The position numbers were made by a program, and so were the translations under genes. Under the pieces are notes generated by a model, which ran no database searches, was not told where the DNA came from, and was given only the letters and a program-made list of their open reading frames with translations. Positions 7,621 to 16,185 of a stretch of DNA of 64,000 bases are shown here, in pieces. Location: assembly GCA_936940865.1 (NCBI GenBank), contig CAKZJB010000083.1:43846-107845 (forward strand). Direction: 5' to 3'. This DNA is from an uncultured Asticcacaulis sp. (GTDB lineage Bacteria > Pseudomonadota > Alphaproteobacteria > Caulobacterales > Caulobacteraceae). The stretch's first letter is position 1, and every line of letters begins with the position of its first letter.

Positions 7621-10170
7621 ATGTTCAAGTTTTCAAGCAAATCGGTCCGCAAGAGTGGTACGGCGCTGGCGGCTGTTTTCCTCATCATGGCGGCGGGTGC
7701 GGCATCGGCCAAGGTCGGGGACCAGGTCTATGCGTTCAAGATCCCGGCGGAAAACACGGCGAAGGCGCTCAATGATTTTGCGCGCCAGGCCAACCTCCAG
7801 ATCATGTTTCCCTATGACCTGGCGTCCCAGCATAACGCCCCGGCCATCTCCGGCCAGTTCACGCGCGCGGACGTCTTGACCCGACTTCTCGACGGCACGG
7901 GCCTGGAAGTGGCAGAGGAGAGCGACACGTCGGTCACGTTGCGTGTTGCCACGTCGGCCGGTACCAAGCCCACGGCGGGAAACGGCATAGAATCGACCGA
8001 GGTCATCGTAACGGGAACGCACATCCGCGGCGGCAATGCCACGTCTCCGGTCCACACCTTAACGCAGAAAGACATCGAGCAGTCCGGTTACTCGCAGGTC
8101 GGCGACCTGATGCGTAGTCTTCCGGAAAACTTTGGGGGCGGGCAAAATCCCGGCGTCATTTCGGCCGACGGATCGAACGTGGGGAACTACAACCTGTCTG
8201 GCGCCTCGACGGTCAACCTGCGCGGCCTGGGAGCGGATGCGACCCTTGTTCTGGTCAATGGGCATCGCATGTCGGCCGACGGTGACTATGGTGCGTCCGA
8301 TATTTCCGGGATTCCCCTGGGGGCTATCCAGCGGATTGACATCGTTCCGGACGGTGCCTCGGCCCTTTATGGGTCGGACGCAGTAGCCGGAGTGGTCAAT
8401 TTCGTCTTGCGGCGGTCCTATTCCGGTCTGGAGGTCCAAGCCGTCGCCGGCGGCGCGAGCCAAGGCGGGGGCACGCTTCGGCAGGGATCGATCCTTGGCG
8501 GTTTCAGCACCGGACGCTTTCACGGACTAGCCAATGTCGAAATCGCGAACCAGGACTCGGTTGTAGCGCGGGATCGCCGAAGCGCCAGCGGCGTCAGCCC
8601 GGAGGCTACGTTGTTCCCAGACCTTCGTCGCCAATCTCTATTCCTGAGCGGCGGGGTCGATCTTAGCGATGCGCTTACTCTCTCGACCGACATCCTGGTG
8701 AACCAGAGGTCCATGGCGACCATCACCCAGTTCACGCCGGCTTCGGCAGTGGCGCACGCCACGACGAATACGCCGTCATTTACGGCCGCATTCAACCTGG
8801 ATGTCCAACTGGGGAGCGACTGGAAACTCCGACTATCCGATGTCGTGTCCGGAAGTCGCAACAGTTTCACGACCTATTATCCTGCCTATGACTACAGCAA
8901 TTCAGGTAGATACCGGAATACCCTCAATACTGTCGAAGCTACGGCCGACGGGACCCTTGCGACGCTTCCGTCCGGGCCTGTGAAAGCCGCTTTTGGCATA
9001 GGTACGCGCCACGAAACCTTCAACTATCCGGCGGACGAGACCAGGGACGGGCAGTACCTTTTCGGAGAAGTCCAGCTTCCTTTAGTGGTTCCGTCCGTTC
9101 ATCGGCCCGGCCTCCACCAACTCGACGTCAACGCGTCCGTCAGGACGGAGCGCTATGCTCATATCGGAAGTGCGACCGTCCCCAAGATCGGCTTGCGTTA
9201 CGTGCCGCTAGACGGGGTGACGGTGCGCGCCAGCTGGGGCAAGTCCTTCAAGGCGCCAACCTTCATCCAACTCTACAATACCCGATACGCCTATCTCATA
9301 AACGCGAGCGACCTTGGGTACGCCCCAATGGGCACCGTCCTGGTCACGACCGGCGGCAATCCGGACCTGAAGCCTGAGAAGTCGACCTCCTGGACCCTGA
9401 ACGGCGAGTACGTTCCGCCGGCCATGCCTGGGCTGTCGTTCTCGGCGACCTATTTCGACATCAGGTATACCGGTCGCATCGTGACCCCCACCGGCATATT
9501 ATTGAACGCCCTGGCGACCGACCAGTTTGCGCCCTATATCCAACAATCGCCGAATGCGGCGGCGCAGGCCGCCGTCATCGCCGACGTTGCGTCCTTCCAG
9601 AACTGGTCATCGGGCGCGTATGACCCCGCCAATGTCGTCGCGCTGTTTCGAAACAACTATGTCAACGCTACCGGCCAGACGGAGAGAGGAATCGATCTCG
9701 CCTTTCGCCAATCGTTCGATCTGAGCGAGGGCAAGGTCTCCACCTTTGCGAATGCGACCTTCCTCCAATTGAGGCAGCAGTTCATCCCAACCTCTCCCGT
9801 GGTGGAATTATCAGGCACGGTCTTTTACGTTCCCCGGCAAAAAGTCCGCGCGGGCGTGATCTTCGCAAAAGGTCCATTCACCACGACCTTGACGGCAAAC
9901 CATGTCTCGTCTGAGCAGGATACCGGCGTGACGCCATTGAGGCGCGTCGGGGCGTGGACAACCGCCGACCTTGTTGCGGCGTACCAGTTCCGCGGAACAT
10001 CCGGAATCGGCAAGGACCTTCGCGTTTCCCTTGCGATCTTGAACCTGTTCGATCGCAAGCCACCCTTGGCTCTTAGCGGCAGCGTTGGATATTCCGGGAT
10101 CAACTACGACAGCACCAACACATCAATCATGGGCCGGTTCGGAACCCTCAGCGTTTCGAAGGCCTGGTGA
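7621..10170 (+). CDS. STN-domain TonB-dependent outer membrane receptor of the lasso locus
   Basis: The 849-residue protein begins with a signal peptide (about residues 1-35, ending in AAGAASA). It continues with an STN signalling domain (about 38-105: FKIPAENTAKALNDFARQAN), a plug domain (TSPVHTLTQKDIEQSGYSQV ... RIDIVPDGASALYGSDAVAG) and a 22-strand-type barrel ending in an aromatic residue (SKAW). The ATG at 7621 is chosen for its AGGGG site and the clean signal peptide. Receptors of this kind sit next to lasso isopeptidase genes in proteobacteria and are thought to import the lasso peptide while signalling through FecR. The ligand is inferred from the neighbourhood, since iron-siderophore receptors share the same architecture. 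Confidence 0.92.
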   Translation: MFKFSSKSVRKSGTALAAVFLIMAAGAASAKVGDQVYAFKIPAENTAKALNDFARQANLQIMFPYDLASQHNAPAISGQFTRADVLTRLLDGTGLEVAEESDTSVTLRVATSAGTKPTAGNGIESTEVIVTGTHIRGGNATSPVHTLTQKDIEQSGYSQVGDLMRSLPENFGGGQNPGVISADGSNVGNYNLSGASTVNLRGLGADATLVLVNGHRMSADGDYGASDISGIPLGAIQRIDIVPDGASALYGSDAVAGVVNFVLRRSYSGLEVQAVAGGASQGGGTLRQGSILGGFSTGRFHGLANVEIANQDSVVARDRRSASGVSPEATLFPDLRRQSLFLSGGVDLSDALTLSTDILVNQRSMATITQFTPASAVAHATTNTPSFTAAFNLDVQLGSDWKLRLSDVVSGSRNSFTTYYPAYDYSNSGRYRNTLNTVEATADGTLATLPSGPVKAAFGIGTRHETFNYPADETRDGQYLFGEVQLPLVVPSVHRPGLHQLDVNASVRTERYAHIGSATVPKIGLRYVPLDGVTVRASWGKSFKAPTFIQLYNTRYAYLINASDLGYAPMGTVLVTTGGNPDLKPEKSTSWTLNGEYVPPAMPGLSFSATYFDIRYTGRIVTPTGILLNALATDQFAPYIQQSPNAAAQAAVIADVASFQNWSSGAYDPANVVALFRNNYVNATGQTERGIDLAFRQSFDLSEGKVSTFANATFLQLRQQFIPTSPVVELSGTVFYVPRQKVRAGVIFAKGPFTTTLTANHVSSEQDTGVTPLRRVGAWTTADLVAAYQFRGTSGIGKDLRVSLAILNLFDRKPPLALSGSVGYSGINYDSTNTSIMGRFGTLSVSKAW

Positions 10171-12263
10171 TGTCGGGACTAGCACTGATGTCGGCGGTTG
10201 CAGCCTTGGCCGCAGCCTCTCCAAGCGAGGTGACGGCACCTATCTGTCATGTCCTGCCCGAACCGGTGATTTCGCCTCAAGCTCCAGGGCGTGGAGTTAC
10301 GCCGGAAGACATTGCGACGCTGCGCGACATCGGCACGCCGAATATACCGACCACGCGCGATCGACTGTTTACCGTTTCGCCGGATGGGCGCCGGATCGCG
10401 TTCCAGGTCCGGCAGGCGGATGTCGCTGGGAACCGGTATTGCCTAGGCATGGTCGTTATTGACCTGGGCAAGCCCGACAGCCCGGTCATCGTGGACCAGG
10501 GAGGAGAATTCCTTGCCTTTCCGCTGAGCAGCTACGGTATCGCCGATAATCCGCCTTCGGGGCTGCCAAGCACGATTACGCCGCTATGGTCTCCGGATGG
10601 CCGTTGGATCGCCTATCTCCGGCAAGACAACGGCACCGCACAGGTCTGGCGGGCGCGCACTGACGGTTCGGGCGCCGAGCAGGTTACGCATTTGCCGTTC
10701 AATGTCGAAGTGTTTGCGTGGACGGCCGATGGTCAAGGCATTGTCGTCGGCGGTCGACCTGGGATAGTCGAGTTCAATCTTAACGTGGAAATCGAAGGCC
10801 TGAGCGGCTATCGATACGACGAGCGAACCGTTCCGAGCATCCGGTCCCGGCCCATCGCGCGCGAGCCGATCGAAACCCGATATTTCAAGGTGACGCTTGG
10901 CTCTGGCACCGTTAGTGAAGCCGCCGCCGACGAACGGGCACTGGCCGATCCCTCGGCCGTAAGCCCGCAGACGCCAGGCGCCAGTTGGGTCGTGAAGGAC
11001 CAAGCCGGAAACATGGCCTGGGCTGCGCCGCAAAGGCCGGACGACGTTTCCGCCCCGACGATCCTTCACACCCGCTATGCGGGGAAACCGGAGCGGGTCT
11101 GTATCGAAGCAACTTGCCAGGGTGTCCAAGACGCATGGTTCGACACTGCAACGGGCGACCTAATCTATTTACGATATTTCCGTGGCGAATCCGACGAGCA
11201 GGTCTACCGCTGGGCTGTCGGCGCAAAGCAGCCAGAGTTGCTTTGGCGAACGGAAAACCGGTTCGCGTCATGCCAAAAGAGCGGCGCGGACTTGGTGTGT
11301 ACCGTGGACGAACTCACCCGGCCCCGCCGCATCGTCAAGCTGGATTTGCAAGGCTGGCACATGACGACCGTTTTCGATCCCAACCCCGCGTTTGCGACGT
11401 TGCAAAAAGGCCAGGTCCAGTTGCTGCGCTGGACGAACGGCTATGGTGTCGAAAGCTTCGGCCATCTGGTCCTGCCGCCGGATCATAAGCCGGGAGACAA
11501 GCACCCGCTGGTCGTGGTGGGCTACAATTCCCTGGGTTTCTTGAGGGGCGGAACCGGCGACGAATACCCGATACTGGCCTTGGCCGAACAAGGGTTTGCC
11601 GTGTTGAACTACCAGACGCCCGTAGATATCGGGATCAAGATAGGCGCCAAAACGTGGGAGGAACTCCGCCGCATCAATTCCACGGATTGGCAAGAATACC
11701 GCAATGCGGTCTCGTCCATTGATACCGGTGTTGACGCGGCGATCGCCACAGGGGCGGTCGACTCGACCAAGATCGGACTGACGGGCTTGAGCTTCGGCGG
11801 GTCCGTCGCCCAATTCACCTTGGTCAACAACCGTCGCTATTCCGCGGCGATCTTGAGCACGTGCTGCGAGGAGGCGAGCGTCGCCACGATGTTCGCCGGT
11901 CCGGGATTTGGCAAAGTCATTCACGATGAGGGCTATCCGCGTCTGACCGATGACGCCCCCAAATTCTGGAGGCCTATGTCGTTTCGGCTGAATGCCACGA
12001 CGATGTCGACGCCGCTGCTGCTGCAAATTCCTGACAGGGAGTTCTTGATCGCTATTGAGGGCGTGACGGCCCTTCGGGAAGCGGGCCAACCCATCGATGT
12101 CTACACCTTCCCGAATGAGTCTCATGTCAAATGGCAGCCTATCCATCGCTTGGCGGTGTACCAGCGGGGCATCCAATGGTTCGATTTCTGGCTGCGCGGA
12201 CGGGAAGATCCCGATCCCGTCCAGCCGGACCAATACCAGGTCTGGCGCGCGTTAAGGCGCTAG
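10170..12263 (+). CDS. Lasso peptide isopeptidase-like S9 (prolyl oligopeptidase family) hydrolase
   Basis: The 697-residue protein has a short hydrophobic, signal-like N-terminus, a beta-propeller-like region (about 60-400) and a C-terminal alpha/beta hydrolase domain. The nucleophile elbow is GLSFGGS (Ser near residue 541), followed by the candidate acid in IPDREF and the His in ESHVKW. It follows the receptor in a TGATG overlap, with GAAGG before the ATG. S9 enzymes in this position (AtxE2 and relatives) open the macrolactam bond of lasso peptides, turning the imported thread into a linear peptide. Specific action on the two peptides encoded at 15672-16026 is inferred from context. A general peptidase cannot be excluded from sequence alone. 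Confidence 0.87.
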   Translation: MSGLALMSAVAALAAASPSEVTAPICHVLPEPVISPQAPGRGVTPEDIATLRDIGTPNIPTTRDRLFTVSPDGRRIAFQVRQADVAGNRYCLGMVVIDLGKPDSPVIVDQGGEFLAFPLSSYGIADNPPSGLPSTITPLWSPDGRWIAYLRQDNGTAQVWRARTDGSGAEQVTHLPFNVEVFAWTADGQGIVVGGRPGIVEFNLNVEIEGLSGYRYDERTVPSIRSRPIAREPIETRYFKVTLGSGTVSEAAADERALADPSAVSPQTPGASWVVKDQAGNMAWAAPQRPDDVSAPTILHTRYAGKPERVCIEATCQGVQDAWFDTATGDLIYLRYFRGESDEQVYRWAVGAKQPELLWRTENRFASCQKSGADLVCTVDELTRPRRIVKLDLQGWHMTTVFDPNPAFATLQKGQVQLLRWTNGYGVESFGHLVLPPDHKPGDKHPLVVVGYNSLGFLRGGTGDEYPILALAEQGFAVLNYQTPVDIGIKIGAKTWEELRRINSTDWQEYRNAVSSIDTGVDAAIATGAVDSTKIGLTGLSFGGSVAQFTLVNNRRYSAAILSTCCEEASVATMFAGPGFGKVIHDEGYPRLTDDAPKFWRPMSFRLNATTMSTPLLLQIPDREFLIAIEGVTALREAGQPIDVYTFPNESHVKWQPIHRLAVYQRGIQWFDFWLRGREDPDPVQPDQYQVWRALRR

Positions 12264-12310
12264 ACCCGGTAGGCCGGACGGTGGTTCGCGCGTACGAACA
12301 CTGCCCGGTC

Positions 12311-12340
12311 GGCCCTGCCCTTCGATCGGAGGGCAGGGCC
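12311..12340 (+). terminator. Strong GC hairpin after the isopeptidase gene
   Basis: An 11-bp perfect stem (GGCCCTGCCCT paired with AGGGCAGGGCC) with an 8-nt loop lies 48 bp after the isopeptidase stop. No U-run follows, so it may act as a weak terminator or an mRNA 3' end stabiliser. Confidence 0.5.
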
Positions 12341-12713
12341 ACCAACTCCGACTCGATGTCCTTCCCAGATTCAAGCGAAGCGCGACCGTTACTAAAGCGT
12401 CGGCTTACCCAATGGACAGAGCCAGCTACGCAAACGAGATGCCGGCGGCCGCCAACAACCACCAAAATGACCCAAATGCGCCGAGTGCGGAGCGTTGGTC
12501 AGTGGGCTATAACAAGTCCTAAAGTGAACGCCCGATGCCCGGATTGCTTTAGCCTACGGCCCGTAGTCGCGGCCCGAAGACGAACTTAACGCGAGTGACA
12601 GGTGGAAGGCCCACCGGAAAGCGTAGGTTTGTCAGCTATTGCTCGGAGTTTATCCAATCGAAAGCGTTGCTCGGGTTCAGAACAGGAAGGTGCCAATTCG
12701 GCCCTTGTTCGTA
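12341..12713. other. Non-coding gap between convergent isopeptidase and hypothetical genes
   Basis: No frame here has coding character or a ribosome-binding site, and base composition drifts from GC-rich to mixed. It could be remnant DNA from assembly of the cargo. I see no repeats or RNA gene. Confidence 0.5.
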
Positions 12714-13061
12714 CTACGTAATCTTCGATTCATCTGCAGAATTGCCGGGGCATTGAACTTGACTGTCGATATTCCAGTCCTGATAGGGAAACGGAAATGT
12801 TCCTGGAGTGACCAACTGGCCTGCAACATGTTGTACAACTCGCCAGCAATCCCCGTTGCTGTCCTTTAATATTGCCCAGTTTTCGTAAGCTTGGACGACG
12901 TCAGCGCGCGTGGACCAGCCCCCGCCAATCTTTTCAAGATTCACCATATCGCCCCCGGAGAGAACAGGAAGAGGCGCATTGTGCTGATTCATCGGAAGAT
13001 GAAACCTAAAGGCGGCACCAGGTACAAGGCCTATTCCCGCCGTTACCGCGTTCCATTGCAT
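12714..13061 (-). CDS. Hypothetical protein downstream of the lasso cyclase gene
   Basis: A 115-residue protein is predicted from an ATG at 13061 with GGAG 9 nt upstream. It is rich in aromatic residues, Asn, Gln and Pro, with cysteines near residues 77 and 104, and it has no signal peptide or membrane helix. GC content is lower than in the lasso genes, and the 174-bp upstream gap is AT-rich and may hold its own promoter. It is on the same strand as the lasso operon and could be its last gene or a separate insertion. I do not recognise the family. Confidence 0.6.
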   Translation of the reverse strand: MQWNAVTAGIGLVPGAAFRFHLPMNQHNAPLPVLSGGDMVNLEKIGGGWSTRADVVQAYENWAILKDSNGDCWRVVQHVAGQLVTPGTFPFPYQDWNIDSQVQCPGNSADESKIT

Positions 13062-13235
13062 ATTTAGCTCCATTTCGGATGTTGGTACGGGAAGGGGAAT
13101 AGTGAACGGGGATTAATTCTGGATTGATTGGGCTATATATTTTACCATAGATTGCATTTGACGTTGAATTTATAGATATCGCCGCTTTGAAAAGGACTCA
13201 TTTTCAGTCTGACGTCTCGCCGGCCAGCACCGACG

Positions 13236-14954
13236 CTACCAACATCGGCACCAAGTTTCCGCCTCGGCCAAAAAAGACAGGTGAAAACAATTATTGGCGG
13301 ACAACGGCATGTCGCCATTGAAAATGCTCGCTATCGCTGCGCCATCAAGGATACCGTTTTCAACCAGCATCCCGTCGACCAGCAATGCCTTCAATATTGC
13401 CCGGTTCGCGTTCATCAGACGAAAGGCAAAACCGTTAGGACCACCCTTTGAGCGTCTATTGAGGAGACGCATGGGCAGGATGTCGGTGTACGCTTGCCGT
13501 GCAATCGACCGATTGCGCCCGCCCGCGCACCATTGCCAGGTCGGAATTGACAAACACGCCTCGATGATTGGCTGCGACAGCAGGGGATTTATCAGCGGTG
13601 GACCAGATCTTTCAAACCCGTCGATCGAACCCTGGATTCTGAGCAAACTCGCCACGTGTTCCACCTTGCCTATGGGCGTTCCCTCGGGTGGTGACAGCCA
13701 CGGATGATCGAAACGGACCGGCTCAGCCGCCAACCTGCCCTTGTTCAGGAATTCGGTTTCAGCCGTCCAGTCGAACCGACCCTTGTACCTTCGCCGGCAT
13801 CGCCACGCTTCGTGCACGATCTCCGGGATGCTCCGACCGGTCAGGCGCAGGACGTTATCGAAAGTCTGGACTATCGACGGCGATGGGCCTTCGGTGGATA
13901 GGCGATCCAGCAAGGAAACGGGGGAGTTCATGATGCAGAACACGTTGTCGCCGCCCAGGCCCGACATCCATGCGTCGAGAGAATTTTTCGTCCCAACCCT
14001 GAACTTGACGGCGATATCGGCCATGGCGAGCGCTGAATAGATGGGCCTGGGAAGATAGGAGGAGGTCGACCGGGTGAAATCGACGTCGGCCGGGTCGTAG
14101 AAAACCTCATCCAGTCGGGCGCGGACGGCCTCGGCTGCGAGCCGGGCATACTGCCGTTCGTCGCCCTCGGCATCGTTCGACGCTAGATTGACCAGGGTAA
14201 GGCTGTTTGCGCGATTTCGAAGCGCGGCGACGACGATCGATGAGTCGAGACCGCCAGAGAGGCTGACCCCCGCCTTCGGGAAGCAATCGCTCCACGCGCC
14301 GACCGAAGCGTCGACGATACTTTTGAGCCGTTCCGCGGCCTCGAGTTCCGTCTGCTTCGTAGGTCGGATATGGTCCCAGGGTGACCATATGGCTTCGGGG
14401 TTGGCTGGATTTCGGGCGTCCAGGCGGTAGCCGGCCAGAAGTTCGCTGATGTTGGTCAAGGCGGTTCGAGGGCGCTTGAACTCGATGCCTGCCAGATGGA
14501 GAAACAGGCCATTCCAGTCGACTTTGGGGATTTCCAATGTGGCGCCGACGAGCCCTTTCAGATCTGACGATATCGCCAACCCATCGCCTAGGTTGCTGTA
14601 GTAGCAGGGAAGGGCGCCGGAAGGGTCGCGAATGACGACGACGCCTTCGTCCACGACCAGAAAAGCGACATATCCGCCCCAGTAGTTGGACAGAAGGGAC
14701 TGGCCGCGTGTCGCAAGTATTCGACTGCCGATGTCTTCGTTGAGTTCGGTAACGCGATGGGCGGGAATGGTCCGCGTGAAGAGATGGCCGACGATTGCTC
14801 CCCTGTTCCCCGGCAGCAATACCGCCTTTTCGCTTGCAAAAATTGAGAGGCGTTCGGACCTGAATACCGGCTGCAGCCCGCCATCGCTTACCGAGCCAAC
14901 CATTTCCGGCTGCGATGAAGCGGGCGTAGTGACTGCCAAGTATCTCAGGGCCAT
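13236..14954 (-). CDS. Lasso peptide macrolactam cyclase (asparagine synthetase homologue, C protein)
   Basis: The 572-residue protein has an N-terminal glutaminase-like domain without the catalytic Cys at position 2 (it starts MALRYLAV), including the family-typical YWGGYVAFLVVDEG and IRDPSGALPCYY. A C-terminal ATP-pyrophosphatase domain follows, with the nucleotide loop LSGGLDSS near residue 235. Lasso C proteins adenylate the side-chain carboxylate of the ring Asp/Glu and join it to the amine of core residue 1 around a threaded tail. The start is 2 nt after the B stop (TAG CC ATG), so translation is coupled. An open frame extends about 60 codons upstream in another gene's territory and is not used. 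Confidence 0.93.
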   Translation of the reverse strand: MALRYLAVTTPASSQPEMVGSVSDGGLQPVFRSERLSIFASEKAVLLPGNRGAIVGHLFTRTIPAHRVTELNEDIGSRILATRGQSLLSNYWGGYVAFLVVDEGVVVIRDPSGALPCYYSNLGDGLAISSDLKGLVGATLEIPKVDWNGLFLHLAGIEFKRPRTALTNISELLAGYRLDARNPANPEAIWSPWDHIRPTKQTELEAAERLKSIVDASVGAWSDCFPKAGVSLSGGLDSSIVVAALRNRANSLTLVNLASNDAEGDERQYARLAAEAVRARLDEVFYDPADVDFTRSTSSYLPRPIYSALAMADIAVKFRVGTKNSLDAWMSGLGGDNVFCIMNSPVSLLDRLSTEGPSPSIVQTFDNVLRLTGRSIPEIVHEAWRCRRRYKGRFDWTAETEFLNKGRLAAEPVRFDHPWLSPPEGTPIGKVEHVASLLRIQGSIDGFERSGPPLINPLLSQPIIEACLSIPTWQWCAGGRNRSIARQAYTDILPMRLLNRRSKGGPNGFAFRLMNANRAILKALLVDGMLVENGILDGAAIASIFNGDMPLSANNCFHLSFLAEAETWCRCW

Positions 14955-14956
14955 GG

Positions 14957-15619
14957 CTAGATCGCCAGGATGGGGGTAAAGCGGCCGATTTTTTCCACGT
15001 CGTCGTTGAGCGCCATGCCGTCGTACTGGACCCACGCGTGCGCCTCGAATGGATTGTTCCTGACCCCTATGACGAACAGGGGAGAGCAAGTGTAATGAGC
15101 CAGGTAATTGACCATTGCGATCGAGCGCCGGAGGCATTGATCATGGGTTTGCGTTACGATGCTGGTTTCAAGGAAAGCAGCCAGGATCTTGGAGGACGGC
15201 GGAACCTTGTTCTGTCCAGTTCCAGTCTTTCTGTTCGACAGGTTTGCAAGGACCTGGCTTAACGGCTTGCGGGAAAGATCGCGTTTGGCCTGAGCTTGGC
15301 AATACCAGGCCCGGAGGAACGGCCAAGGGGAAGGGCGAGCGTCGATCAGGTCCAAGGCCGACTCACGAACTTCGGGGACGATGGTGGGCAGGGGAAAGCG
15401 TTCTGGAATATCCGTGGGCACCAGAAGCGTGGCGGCCGTTAACGGTGCGAGCGCCCTGACATGCTTGTCCAATGCCACGCCGTTTTCAACAAGGTACGCA
15501 AAGGCTTCCTGGCAGGATGCCGGCAAGCCGAAATATCGGTCCGCGTCGACATCCAGGAAGGTGGTAGCACCGTCGGCCACGCAGTAATGCACGCCGGCCC
15601 TTAGCCCGTAAGCTTGCAT
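14957..15619 (-). CDS. Lasso peptide B protein: RRE domain fused to transglutaminase-like leader peptidase
   Basis: The 220-residue protein has an N-terminal PqqD-like RiPP recognition element (about residues 5-80: GVHYCVADGATTFLDVDADR) and a C-terminal cysteine protease domain with the Cys in HDQCLRRS, His in EAHAWV and a downstream Asp in ALNDD. It should bind the leader peptide and cut it off before ring closure. The ATG at 15619 is chosen because AAGGA lies 8 nt upstream; an ATG at 15628 would have no spacing. It sits between the precursors and the cyclase, the usual A-B-C order of proteobacterial lasso clusters. Confidence 0.92.
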   Translation of the reverse strand: MQAYGLRAGVHYCVADGATTFLDVDADRYFGLPASCQEAFAYLVENGVALDKHVRALAPLTAATLLVPTDIPERFPLPTIVPEVRESALDLIDARPSPWPFLRAWYCQAQAKRDLSRKPLSQVLANLSNRKTGTGQNKVPPSSKILAAFLETSIVTQTHDQCLRRSIAMVNYLAHYTCSPLFVIGVRNNPFEAHAWVQYDGMALNDDVEKIGRFTPILAI

Positions 15620-15671
15620 GGAGCCCATCCTTGAAGAAGAGCGCAAGCCGGGGCCTGCGCTCTTGCGTTTG

Positions 15672-15809
15672 TCATTCGGAAGTGGCGGGCATGTCCTTGC
15701 GCGTGCCAAGCAGGCCGTCCTGGACGGGGTACATCGTGCCCCCCTTGGTCCCGGTGCTGGCGACGGCCAGAACGATGGGGCGCTCGACCGGTTCGTTGAT
15801 CTTTTCCAT
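15672..15809 (-). CDS. Lasso peptide precursor 2
   Basis: A 45-residue precursor starts MEKINEPVERPIV. The leader ends ...ASTGTK, with the Thr at position -2 that lasso leaders need. The predicted 23-residue core begins GGTMYPVQD, giving a nine-residue ring closed between Gly1 and Asp9. The tail then reads GLLGTRKDMPATSE. Its partner precursor (15886-16026) shares the GG start, V-Q-D at positions 7-9, Leu11 and TRKD at 14-17. It lies 76 bp after precursor 1 and 52 bp before the B gene, all on one strand. Ring size and core start are predicted by analogy with astexin-type peptides. Confidence 0.88.
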   Translation of the reverse strand: MEKINEPVERPIVLAVASTGTKGGTMYPVQDGLLGTRKDMPATSE

Positions 15810-15885
15810 GGTGAACAGTTTCCTGGCTTGAGGTTGAGCGAACAGGAAGAGCGCTGGCTATTGCGCACGCTCTTCCTGGCGACGA

Positions 15886-16026
15886 TCAGTCGGCCGCCTG
15901 GGGCGTGTCCTTGCGGGTGCTGATCAGGTTGTCCTGGACCTGGAAGGGCGCGCCGCCCTTGGTTTCGGCGCTGGCGGCGCCCAGGTCGAGCAGGTCTTCG
16001 GAGCGGGTATCGGTATGCGTATTCAT
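15886..16026 (-). CDS. Lasso peptide precursor 1
   Basis: A 46-residue precursor starts at an ATG at 16026 behind a strong GGAGGT site. The leader ends LGAASAETK, very like the LGKASAETR I recall for astexin-1, with Thr at -2. The predicted core is 23 residues: ring segment GGAPFQVQD (Gly1 to Asp9 isopeptide bond), then tail NLISTRKDTPQAAD. Bulky tail residues that could act as plugs include Leu11, Ile12, Arg15 and Lys16. It is the first gene of the A1-A2-B-C operon. No promoter could be assigned with certainty in the 159-bp gap to the GntR gene. Confidence 0.9.
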   Translation of the reverse strand: MNTHTDTRSEDLLDLGAASAETKGGAPFQVQDNLISTRKDTPQAAD

Positions 16027-16185
16027 AACTACCTCCATCTGAAGTTTGAGATGCCATGACCGTCATGACGAAGGGACGCTAACACCGACGATCTGAAATC
16101 GAGCATCGATAACGCACGGATTTCCCGTAAGTTTTCGTGCGATGCCGACGAAATTTCATAGGCTGGATCGCTCGTGCGGATGCGG

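Noticed and set aside
12639..12869. Plus-strand open frame of 76 codons overlapping the hypothetical gene at 12714-13061
   Set aside because: It has no ribosome-binding site and lies mostly antisense to a better supported frame.
14957..16066. Longer version of the lasso B protein starting near 16066
   Set aside because: The extension overlaps both precursor genes in another frame and has no coding character; RRE homology begins at the ATG at 15619.
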